From Linnemannia schmuckeri (lineage: Eukaryota > Mortierellomycota > Mortierellomycetes > Mortierellales > Mortierellaceae), in contig JANATG010000001.1 in the NCBI GenBank assembly GCA_029449235.1, positions 1,984,001 through 2,048,000 of the forward strand: a stretch of 64,000 nucleotides of DNA. Reading direction: 5' to 3'. The notes under the pieces were generated by a model. The model searched no databases. It was not told the origin of the DNA and saw nothing but the letters and a program-made list of their open reading frames with translations. A program made the translations under genes and the position numbers. Shown piece by piece: positions 22,284 to 32,127 of the stretch; within the stretch, counting starts at the first letter, position 1, and every line of letters starts with the position of its first letter.

Positions 22284-22356
22284 CGCCCAACGTGGGGGTC
22301 GAACCCACAGCCTTCAGATTAAGAGTCTGACGCTCTACCGATTGAGCTAGCCGGGC
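22284..22356 (-). tRNA. tRNA-Lys (anticodon CUU), second copy
   Basis: Identical in sequence and orientation to the gene at 2901-2973, with the same cloverleaf and A and B boxes. The flanks share only about 20 bases next to the gene (GATATT.ATGCAG) and then diverge. This argues for an old duplication or dispersed gene family, not a recent large duplication that copied the retrotransposons too. Confidence 0.95.
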
Positions 22357-22442
22357 TGATATTTATGCAGCTATTTTAGACTAATTTATTACAACACAAC
22401 ACAATCAGGTCACGTGATAAATATGAATTTATCGTGTCACGT

Positions 22443-22457
22443 GATGATTGACATGGC
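22443..22457. repeat. Outer target-site duplication, left copy
   Basis: GATGATTGACATGGC is repeated perfectly at 25925-25939. The 15-bp pair brackets short copy B2 with the long copy A2 inside it. The site begins right at a CACGTG hexamer, 86-101 bp upstream of the tRNA 5' end. Confidence 0.9.
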
Positions 22458-22472
22458 AACATGTCTGGAATT

Positions 22473-22486
22473 GTCCCCTTGCTGCA
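22473..22486. repeat. Inner target-site duplication, left copy
   Basis: GTCCCCTTGCTGCA recurs at 25021-25034 straight after the poly(A) tail of A2. Removing A2 and one copy restores continuous B2 sequence reading CTTGCTGCAGAAACCACC, as expected from the long copies (CTACTGTTGAGACAACCACT). Confidence 0.9.
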
Positions 22487-25020
22487 CCAATGCAACTGAC
22501 CCTAGCTTCGAGCGGGCAGTCGCCTTCCTGGACAGCATCTGCAGACACCGTCTCCTTCGTCCCGCGGCAGAATACAACGCCGAGATCCTACGCATTACCT
22601 GCGAGACCAAGAAGCTTCAGGCGAAGAACACCACCAAGTATGACGCCCTTAGAGCTCAGTATCGGAAGCAACTTGCTAAGAGACCGCAAGACCTAACCGC
22701 CATGCTGTCCAACGTCGACCATGACGCTGTCAATGCAGCTGCGCGTGTTCAGTCTGTTGCTAGTCGTCGCAAGACCGTTGCCCTTGGAATACGTCGCCGA
22801 GCCACCGAGGCTGTCAATGAGTACTGGACTCGCCACTTTGATTCTCTCCGCTCGGATATGGAAACCAGACTGAACAGAGCAGTAGTGGAATCTCGTTTAC
22901 AGGAATCCCTTCGAGCCAGAAAGCAACAGGAAGCAGAGGCACTTTGTCTTCAGCACTACTCTGTTGTCTCACGCTTGCAAGAGTCCCTCCGCGACAGGAA
23001 ACAACAGCAGCAACAGGAAAAAAAGGCTTACCGTCTTCACCATCGCTCGGTCGTCTCTCGCCTAAAGGAGACGATGCCACGGCCCAAGAAGACTCAACCA
23101 CTACGCAAATCAGCCTTTGACACAACCTCGAACTTCCCTTTGCAAGAACAGTACCGAGTCCAACCGCTCGCAGCATCAGGCCCCCTCACCACAACCTTCG
23201 GCCCACTTTGTCTCTCACCGGCGGAAGCAGCGTCCATGCGAACAATACAGGACACACCAGTAGACAACTCCACCCCCCGAGTTTTGTACTCGGATGGATC
23301 TCTTCTAAACTCAGGAACATCCGACGTGTCACTGGCTTTTGGAGTGGTGGACCTTACTCATGACAATCCCCTGACAGTACAAGGACGAACGGACGGGCAT
23401 GCATCCTCGGCCAAGTCTGAGCTCATGGGCTTACTAGCCGCAGTCCTGTCAGCACCTCCGGAACAAAACATTGTGGTCAAACTGGACAACCAGTCGGTGG
23501 TGGAACAGTATCATCATATGGTGAAGAATCGTCAAGATGCCTTACCGAGGAAACGATTCAGGAGCACTTATGCCGGTATCTGGGCGGTATTATGGCAGGT
23601 TGTGGAATCTCGGCCAGGCAAAGTCGAAGTGGTATGGATCAAGGGACACAACAACATTCAAGGAAATGAGCTAGCGGATCAGGCGGCAAAGGCGGCAGCA
23701 CAGAGTGTTACGGTGCCTTTGGTGGTGGATCTCACTCAGCAGACGGACATTACGAGCTTTGCACATTGCAATGGCGGGCTTGTTGAAATCGATCTACGAC
23801 AGCTCCTTAAACAACAATCGACAATCCGCCATCATCAAGTCTGGATATCACAAAGACGGGTCAAGAGGGCGATCTCGGACATTGACGATGTGGAATGGAG
23901 TTCGACCTTGGCCCATGTCCATGACAGACGCGCCGTCTTCACCTTCTACAGCAACAGCAAGGACTCCCACCAACGAACACATCATATCAAGAAGCTGCAT
24001 GGAATGTTGCCAACATTGAACTCCATGCAGGCTCGGAAGCCTGATTTGTACTCAACCTGCCTGTGTCGACAATGTGAGCAGGAGGAGGAGGACAATGAGC
24101 ACGTCTGGAGATGCCCCTCTACTGTTGAGACAACCACTGCGATATGGAAGGAGGCCATGGGCAAGATTGATGAATGGGGCGTTCAGGCAACAAATAGCTA
24201 CAATGCCGCCAGGAAGCGCGAACACAAGCGAGCAACTAACAATGGTCGTCAAGCACCACGGCCAGTACCCATATACTGGCAGTCCCCCTCGGATCCGGAT
24301 CATGTTCGGGGATTCTCTTCTATCGGTGGAGCTCGAGCCGTGCACAGCGGTAGTCCTGCTCCCGATCGTGATGAAAACCCCAAGTGGCACGTTTCGGACC
24401 TTCTTCGCGGAATCACCCCCAAGAGCATGTTGACTGAGTGGTCCTCGGCCTTCAGAACCCCACGGTCCATTGCCAAGACGGTCCTTCACAAGTTTATTGG
24501 CTACCTGGAGACGCAGGCCTCAGAACTGATCTGGAAACCACGATGCTCCATGACGATCGCGTGGGAGCAGATGCAAGATATCACTGCCAAGGACAAAACA
24601 TCCAAATACACCGGCGCCCGTGATGACTGGAGTCGAGGATACGGTTACATCACACGTGATGGGTTCTGCCCGTGTGGCGCTTCGCTAGCCACACATGAGG
24701 ATCGAACCTGCCCTGGAGCGACCAAGGAACCACGCACAGCTGATGAGCGGCTGTTGGATAGTCTGTTGGGAAGGAGGAAATTGTCATTGATGGAGAGGAT
24801 GGGAAGAATCCCCTTCATTCGTATCTAGTTTTATTTTGTCTTCCGTTTTTGCTGTGAAGAGCAGCGACAATTGTTGCGCAGAGCCAGGCTCCGGGTCGGA
24901 CTGTGACTGGCGGATGGTGTACTGAAGAGTTTGGTCTGTAGTCCCCTTTACTTCCAAATGCCTCCTTTGTACTGTTTGTCAGAGAAATAAAATTGTGTAC
25001 AAAAAAAAAAAAAAAAAAAA
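22487..25020 (+). mobile_element. Long copy A2 of the RNase H-bearing non-LTR element
   Basis: Begins about 22487 (CCAATGCAACTGACC), so it is 5'-truncated about 160 bp further in than copy A, and ends with a ~20-nt poly(A) tail. A perfect 14-bp TSD brackets it. It is nearly identical to copy A over 2.4 kb, so both insertions are young. The 3' UTR ends CAGAGAAATAAAATTGTGTAC before the A tract. Confidence 0.9.
22490..24828 (+). CDS. Retroelement protein with coiled-coil repeats, RNase H and zinc motif; no RT
   Basis: The frame is uninterrupted from the 5' truncation point to the stop. Its first available ATG (22414) lies in flanking DNA, so whether it is translated is unknown. Relative to copy A the zinc motif CX2CX8HX3C is intact (RQCEQEEEDNEHVWRCPS). 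The C-terminus continues through FCPCGASLATHEDRTCPGA to GRIPFIRI. The RNase H motifs YSDGS, KSELMG, KLDNQS and GNELAD are all present. Upstream are the three ~28-residue repeats with Gln-rich linkers. Neither a YxDD polymerase motif nor an endonuclease domain occurs in any frame of the element. The protein could be a non-autonomous derivative, or the end of an ORF whose RT part was removed by deletion in the family founder. Confidence 0.75.
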
Positions 25021-25034
25021 GTCCCCTTGCTGCA
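25021..25034. repeat. Inner target-site duplication, right copy
   Basis: Second copy of GTCCCCTTGCTGCA, directly after the A2 poly(A) tail. Confidence 0.9.
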
Positions 25035-25924
25035 GAAACCACCACTACGATCTGGAAGGAGGCCATGGATAGGATTGATGGGTGGGATGTACAGGCAACA
25101 AACAGCTACAACGCCGCCAGGAAGCGTGAATATGATCGTGCGATTGCCCATGGACGCCAGATGCCAAGGCCGGTCCCCATACACTGGCAGTCGCCCTCGG
25201 ATGCGGAACATGTTCAAGGATTCTCTTTATCGGTGGAGCTCGAGCCGTGCACAGCGGTAGTCCTGCTCCCGATCGTGATGAGAATCCCAAGTGGAGTGTC
25301 TCGGACCTCCTTCGCGGTATCACCCCCAAGAGTATGTTAACTGAATGGTCCGCGGTTTTCCGGACCCCACAGTCCATCGCCAAGACAGTTTTGCATAGGT
25401 TTGTTGGCTACCTGGAGGCGCAGGCTTCGGAGTTGATATGGAAGCCTCGGTGCTCCGCGACGATCGCGTGGGAGCAGACACAAGGCATCTCCGTCAAGAA
25501 CAAGACCTCCAAGTACACAGGTCCCCGAGGTGACTGGAGTCAGGGATACGGCTACATCACACAAGATGGATTTTGCCCGTGTGGCGCTTCGCTAGCCACA
25601 CATGAGAATGGGCGCTGCCCTGGAGCGTCCATGGATCCACGCGCGGCCGATGAGCGGTTGCTGGATAGTTTGTTGGGAAGGAGGAGATTGTCATTAATGG
25701 AGAGGATGGGAAGAATTCCTTTTCTTCGTGTTTAGTTTTATTTTCTTCTATTGAAGCTGTGAGGATCAGCGGCAATTGTTGCGCAGAGCCAGGTTGTGGA
25801 CCGGACTGCGACTGGTGGATGGCTCTTGGAAGAGTTTGGTATGTAGCTCCTTTCACTATCGAATGCCTTTCTTGGGCTTTTCACTGGAGAAATAAAATTG
25901 CGTACGAAAAAAAAAAAAAAAAAA

Positions 25925-25939
25925 GATGATTGACATGGC
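25925..25939. repeat. Outer target-site duplication, right copy
   Basis: Second copy of GATGATTGACATGGC, directly after the B2 poly(A) tail. Unique DNA resumes at 25940. Confidence 0.9.
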
Positions 25940-27086
25940 CGACGCGCCAACGTCGATGCTTTTTTTTCAAACACAAACAAATTGAGAATGAAGGAGAAAA
26001 AGCAACCATGCTCCTTTGGCGGTCGAATATAAAGGTAATTCCAAGAGTATTTGTTACACATCAGGTTAGTAATCGGCAGACTCCTCTTGGATATCTAGAG
26101 TGTCTATCTCGTTTATTTATTCAGGGCGCACAAGGCAAAAAAAGGAGAAGGAGAAAACAACAGCTATCTAAAAAAGGAACATGAAGAAGGTATGAGGAGA
26201 GGAATGGGCGCAGGCTTCTTTTGAAAGTAGAAAGACGATGTGGATGGGACGAGAGACAGAAATGAGTAGGAGGAATGAGAGAGAGAGACACAAATTGGGA
26301 TTAGATTAATATGCGGCATGCGGCGTTCCTGAAGAATTAGAAGTTGGACCTGGTTTTTTTCGTAATCAAGGTGGGCGCCGCAGGCATTGCGTTAATGTTG
26401 TTCATTCTCCGTCTAATTGCTTACCGAATTTTTTGAATTTAATAAGAGTTGGGGCCAGCGCCTCAGTCAACAATGACCGTGAAAAATCTTTGGTTGTCTT
26501 GGCTCAAGTATGGTTATGTTGCTGTAGAGTGTGGGAACTAGGAAGACAACAAGTGAGGATAGTCGGATGTTCTGTGGTTTCGATCGTGTTATTTTTGTTC
26601 CTTTGTCGGTTCTTTAGAAAGAAAAAATCTCATTGTAATTCTCCTACTCGACGCCTAACGCTGCTATCCCGCTTCAGTTTCAATTACTCACTTCCTCCTC
26701 ATCTATTGTTAGTGAGTTCAAAAAAAAAAGTTCAGGGCCCCGTCATTCGGAATGATATCGGTCCACCGTTGCTTGAAAATTGAATCAGGCTTTTGTTTTT
26801 TTTTGTCTGGTACGGCTGTTGTCTGTGTAAGTGTGGTGAAGGTGTGGTTTTATTACAAGCAAAGTACAGGTGAGAGAAAAAAAGTCTACAAAGGTATGGA
26901 ACGAAAAGGGTTGTTTGGGTTTTTGATTTTTTTTTTAATGTGAAGAAGAGGCCGGCTCTTGCTGGACAAGGGAGGAAAAGGTTGGAACTAGACGTTTGGG
27001 CATGATGCTACGAGGTTTTTTTCTGTGCACAAAGTTGTATCAACGCTTTTTTTCCAACAACTTGGAAGAGAGCGAAAGAGGGATAT
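25940..27086. other. Spacer downstream of the retrotransposons
   Basis: Unique DNA with purine-rich patches. Frames such as 26433-26783 have no family features. Its distal end is the 3' flank of the monooxygenase gene. Confidence 0.5.
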
Positions 27087-27842
27087 TTAGCTTCTGATGA
27101 GGCCGAGGTCGATACCCTTCTTGCCAGCCTTGCCACCGTAGGCGTAGAAACCGTTGGTGGAGCGAGCACGCTCAGCCTTGTTGGGGCCAGAGGACTTGCC
27201 ACCCTTGCCGTCACCGCGGGCGTGGACGTTTTGACGGACGTTGCGACCAGGGACATCGACAACGGTCATGTCGAGCTCGGGGAGACGGCCCTTGGGATCG
27301 CCGTTGGTAATCTGGATGTTAGCGCAGTGGTGGTAGTACTGGTTGGTAGCATAGGCAGTCCAGGACCAGGCGAACAGGCACTTGTTCGAGTCAGTGCACG
27401 AGGGGACGTTCTTAGGGATTTGGACGGGCCACTCGTAGTAGACATCGGGGCAGGTACGGGTGTACTGTCCAATGACCTTCCAGGACTTGCCACCATCGTA
27501 CGAGAGCGAGAACTCGCAAGCTCCACCACCGTGGCGAGCAGTGTTAATACCACCCTTGGGGGGGAACCTTGTCCAGCTAGGGACACCATAGACCCAGAAG
27601 CGGACGTTGATGGTCTGACCAGCTCTGTACTTGGTCACGGGTCCCTTAGGGTAGCCACCGCAAGGGAACTTCTTGCCCTTGAAACCAATGAAGGCGTGGA
27701 CCTGGCCGCTCTGGTTCTTGGTCCAGGGACCGGCCTGTCCGGGTGGGTTAGACATGGCCATGTGAGCGGCGGTGGAGGGGATGAGGGAGAGGAGAGCGGA
27801 GGCGGCGACAACAGCGCTGCCGAAGATGGAAAGAACCTTCAT
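27087..27842 (-). CDS. Secreted copper-dependent lytic polysaccharide monooxygenase (AA11/AA16-like)
   Basis: A single exon of 251 residues. The signal peptide (MKVLSIFGSAVVAASALL...STAA) would be cut before HMAMSNPPGQAG, placing the copper-binding His at the mature N-terminus. The second brace His is in NTARHGGGACEFSLSYDGGKSW. Further conserved blocks are KKFPCGGYPKGP, TCPDVYYEWPVQIPKN and CLFAWSWTAYATNQYYHHCANIQI, with Tyr as a candidate axial ligand. Six or more paired Cys fit an extracellular enzyme. The enzyme would oxidise a crystalline polysaccharide, probably chitin or glucan (inference). The tail is Gly/Lys/Arg-rich (ARGDGKGGKSSGPNKAERAR). It is intronless, whereas the homologue at 14196-15218 has two introns, and its codon use is strongly C-biased, suggesting high expression. 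Confidence 0.85.
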   Translation of the reverse strand: MKVLSIFGSAVVAASALLSLIPSTAAHMAMSNPPGQAGPWTKNQSGQVHAFIGFKGKKFPCGGYPKGPVTKYRAGQTINVRFWVYGVPSWTRFPPKGGINTARHGGGACEFSLSYDGGKSWKVIGQYTRTCPDVYYEWPVQIPKNVPSCTDSNKCLFAWSWTAYATNQYYHHCANIQITNGDPKGRLPELDMTVVDVPGRNVRQNVHARGDGKGGKSSGPNKAERARSTNGFYAYGGKAGKKGIDLGLIRS

Positions 27843-30800
27843 TGTTGGATAGAGGGAAGGGGGGCGGAGGCGAAGTGAAGAAAGAGTGCTGAGCGTAAGA
27901 ATGAGATGGAGGATTGAAGTAAGGAGGTGAAGAGGCGAGATTGGAGGAGTCGGAGGAAGAGTAGACGAAGGTTATGAAAGGGAAGGGAGGAGGTAAAGGT
28001 GTTAGGATGCAGGGGGGACGAGCGAGTGTCGTTGGAAGGGGTTGTCGAGGATGACGGGAGGAGAGTGGATTGAAGGAACGAGAAGAAAAGAAAAAAAAAA
28101 AAACAGAAAAAAAAGGGCTGTTGATTGCTTTTTATATGTTATCTTCCCCTGCCTCTCTTTTATTCCCTGCTTCGCTCTCTGTGTTTGTCGGCTGAAGAAT
28201 GCAATAAAGACCGAAAAAAGGGGGGAAAGTGAGGGCATGCGCTGTTGCTCAAGACAATGCGCAATTCTATTTTTTTTTTGTTTTTATGTGGTAAAAATTT
28301 ACCGCTTGTTGATCCACATCTTAGACCTTGGGACGGATGGGATCAGAGACGACGAAGGCCACAGCTAGGCACAGGCATTCAGGCACGCCTTTTGTTGTTA
28401 ATGTCTTTGATTCAACATTTATTCGATGATTATTGATCAATTAGTGGAAATATCACTGAGACAGCACTCACACACATCCGCCACCAGACAAGAACGCGTT
28501 GTTTCTTGTTTATTTTATATTATTTTATTTTTTTTTTTGTGTTGAATCGCACAATTGGAAACAATACAGCGAACGCCCACAAGAAGAGAACGAAACATCA
28601 ACCACGAGTTGCCGTGCTGGGAACAATAGGACGCTGCATAAATAGCAACTGCTTGCCACTTTCAAACTCTTTATCGTCATTCTTGTTGTAAACCCTCAGT
28701 TCGATAACTTGCCACCTTGTTCCCATTTTTTGGTCTCTCCATCGCTCTTCGGGCACCCAAATAAATACGACAAAGAAGAAACTTTATTCCTTTTTTTCTA
28801 TCGGGCTTACTCACTTTAATCTGCCCACAAAGAAAAAAAAAAACTTGTTCCTGGAATGCCGCTTTTCCTTTTTTTCTCACTTTGCTTGCCTACTGCCAGT
28901 GCCAACGGCACTTCCAAAAAAAAAAAAGTATATCTTCCCCTTTTCTATTTAATCTCTTCTCTTTTCAGAGGCTTCGTTCTCACACTCACCAAAGAGAGGT
29001 CCAATGATGTAAATGGTCGTTCTCGATAGACTTTGCATTCATGTCTCTGGATGAGGAGTACAAGACCAAACGACGAAGAGTCTGCATGTCTTTGTGTCCA
29101 AAACGGATGAGGCGTTCATAATCATATTACCTTTTGCTCTCATCGACACAAATCTTCATTCTTCGCCCTTTCTACCCTTCATCGATATTTCACCCTCGCT
29201 TGTCACTCTCATGAACCATTGATTATTCCACTTGTTATGCATATGCAATTGTCTACCGGAGGGATAGATTGACGGGGTCACAAAAAAAATAAGAAAAAAA
29301 GAAATCCGAAAAAGAAGACAGCACACAAGGGCATGAAGGATGAAATCGCTATTCTGGTTGGTTCTTTCTTTCTTTTTCTTCATTTTGTTTACCGGCATGC
29401 CGTGCTCTCACCAAGAAGACATCATCTCTCTCTGTCTTGTCTCTCTGCAGCTCTATCTTGTATCCCACTCATTTTTGTTTGTATACAAACCCCCCAAAGA
29501 ACTGACAGAAGAAAGAACGGCGGGACAAAAAAAAAGTCTATCCCAACGCCCTGCAAGTCCACCAACCAACCCAACCGACCCCAAATGCAATTTAGAGAAT
29601 TCGCAGATGGGAAATGACAAAAAGGAAGGAAGGAGGAAAAAAAGAAAAAAACTGGTGAGCACACACACAAAAACATAACCAGCCTTGCGCCGCACGACTC
29701 TGCGACCCGCGCCCTTGCCTATCTTTTCTCCTTTGGCGTCTATTGCTTATTATTCCACTCCTCTGAGGGAGATAGTGCGAGGATATGTACTCTTTTCGAT
29801 TGCCGCACAATATCTCTCTCCACCCACACACAAACACAATCAATGAAGGTTCATTCGGTGGTGGCAACCATATCAGGCTTTCTTTTTGTACCCTCCTTTA
29901 TTAGACCCTGGCCATTTCATTTCATATGTTCATATCTATCATCATATGAGGTATTTTCGCACTAGTCGAGATGAGTCTGTAGCGTGGAATACATTAACCT
30001 TGAGAAGTGACATGCGACAAAAATGTACATTTTCGGGTAGCTCATCTTGTTCGTTTGCCTTAGCCTTTGTTTCCCTGGGTTATGGTTCTGAGAAATGTCA
30101 AAGAAGAACCTAGACCTCCCAGACTAACCCCTCTGTCTGTCCAGTGCAGTGTCGACCGACTAACACGCCCCTGGATCGCCTGTTTTTTTTTTTGTTTGTA
30201 TTGAAATCGATGATGTGAGGGAGAGTAAATTTGCTCATTTTGTTTGTGGCAAAAAGTTGCTGGCTCTCAACAAAGAGAACATCATACACGCAAACAAACA
30301 GACAAAACTCTACTCACACGCGCTCTCAACCTGTTTACTTGGTTAGGTTTTCGGTCGACACTCTCTCATAATACACACACATACGCACTCGCTTTTTTTT
30401 GGCCCTTTGCTCCTTCACTTTGGGGTCCAAACAACACACCATACCTCCACCACACACACACATACACACGCACACTTCGCCTCCAAGTCCAAACTCCAAG
30501 TCCAGGCATACTACATGCTCACTTCTTCTCTGATAAAAGGAGAGGACTGGCGGAGATTTGCAGAGATCGAACAGCAGAACAGCAGTCGACGCAATAAAAA
30601 GGAGAGATTAATGAAGGGAAGGCAGAGAGGAAAAAGGACGTTGTCATATATTGCATGCAGCGATAGTTGACCACAAAGGTGTGTGAGCTACACCAACGGG
30701 ATAAATGTCTATGTTGTTGATTGCTGAGCGGGAATACGAAAATAAAGAGATGAAATGACCTTGCTGTTACTCGTTTTTAGGGGGTCTCTTTTGTTTTGTT

Positions 30801-32127
30801 GGGACTGACATAGGGGAGGATACAAAAGGTCAAGGCCCTGCAGGTGCTTCCCTATATCTAAAAGTACCTATGCAAGATGACCACCAGGAAAAGCGGAGTG
30901 GTTGAGAAGTACAGAAAGGAAGAATGGGAGGATATACTATAGAATATCCCGTCCCTAATCTGTCACAAAAAGATCTGGCATGCTGACATACTCGTTTTTT
31001 AGGATAGGAGGCATGGTATGTTGATCTTATGGTGGTATTTCTGTCCCAGCCACGAGCGGAACGAGCAGGGCCCTCCTGTCTATCCCTCCTTACCCCTATT
31101 CGGACGTTTTCGTCCCATCCATAGGGTTAAGTTTCATTTTGCCCTCTCATTTTTTGTTTTGATGTCCTTGCGCGTGAAGGCCGAGAATGGACGAAAGAAG
31201 GAAGGACGACGAATCAAGACAACGTGCGCACTTCTGTGGCATGCCAACTACCAAGCACAAAATAAACTAGGCGCCGTTTCAGATGCACATAAACAGACAA
31301 TCGAAAGAGTTACCACACCTCACACACTTCCCGTCGTTCCCTGCACATACCCTCCAAGCCTTTATATCATACCCTTGTTCCTATTCCTAGTATGCTTTCA
31401 GCCCCTGGATAAATACTTTCTTAATGTCTATTCCCCCTATTTCATTCCCGTTCCATCAGTCTGTCCATCTGCATGGCCCTCCTTTTCTCTTCTGCTGTCA
31501 TGTTGGAAATTCAGGTACAAACAAAAATGCATCATAAATTAGGCCCGATCCTTCCTTCTGCTCGTGTTAGCGTGGTTTTGCGTTATTTTTCTCGGCATGT
31601 AACAAGATAGGGACTGAGGGGAGGACAGACAAAAACGCAGGTACGACGTCCCTAACTCTTTCATGGCCACTCTTACTTTTTTTTTTTTTTTTTTTTTTTT
31701 TTCACACTTGAAACGATTTATTACAAGCATGACGTTCGTCATATTCGCACTGCCACCATTATTAGCTCTTTTTTGTTCAATTAGGAGGCGAGGGTGACCC
31801 TTGCGTTTTCGACTTTCCCACATTGCGAAATATTCAATTAAGTGGTGGCAACATGTAAGGCATCGATTGGAATTGGATTGCGGGGCGTAGGGGCGGGGGT
31901 GGGGTATGCAGTCCAAAGTTCCAAACAGGAAGACAGTCGGAGAGAGCCATAATTCCATTCCCTAACACCTTTGGCAATTGACAGGCAATCGACTGTGGAG
32001 GGTGTACCTTTTGTTTCGTGCATTTAATTTGTTTTATTTGCATTTTTTCTGAGATCGGGTTGTTGCATATTCATGTCCATTGCTCGATTAGGTGGTTTGG
32101 AGAAAGTGAGAGGGGGAAGGAAGCACG
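27843..32127. other. Gene-poor 4.3-kb spacer
   Basis: Pyrimidine and purine tracts, A runs (28090, 28838, 28917) and a T24 run with neighbours at 31679-31702. Frames up to 174 codons exist (31018-31542) but have no recognisable domain, poor codon bias and no splice-supported extension. I see no RNA gene or repeat family member. Confidence 0.45.

Larger units (their letters stand above)
22458..25924 (+). mobile_element. Short LINE copy B2, split by long copy A2
   Basis: The left piece 22458-22486 (AACATGTCTGGAATTGTCCCC...) aligns with the segment before the family's zinc motif end (AGCACGTCTGGAGATGCCCC in A2). The right piece 25035-25907 continues it to the 3' end, followed by poly(A) to 25924. 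The right piece has the same one-base deletion (TTCTCTTTATCGG near 25220) as copy B at 3563-4318, so the C-terminal 162-codon frame at 25247-25735 is cut off from the rest. Confidence 0.87.

Noticed and set aside
2901..25939. Idea that the two tRNA-Lys/retrotransposon loci are one segmental duplication
   Set aside because: The flanks outside about 20 bp around the tRNA differ, and the insertions have different TSDs, nesting order and truncation points.
27222..27878. 218-codon frame opposite the 27087-27842 monooxygenase
   Set aside because: Same antisense codon-bias effect; the sense strand has signal peptide, His brace and conserved Cys.
31018..31542. 174-codon frame in the 4.3-kb spacer
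   Set aside because: Composition follows pyrimidine-rich DNA; no domain, no suitable splice extension, no codon bias.
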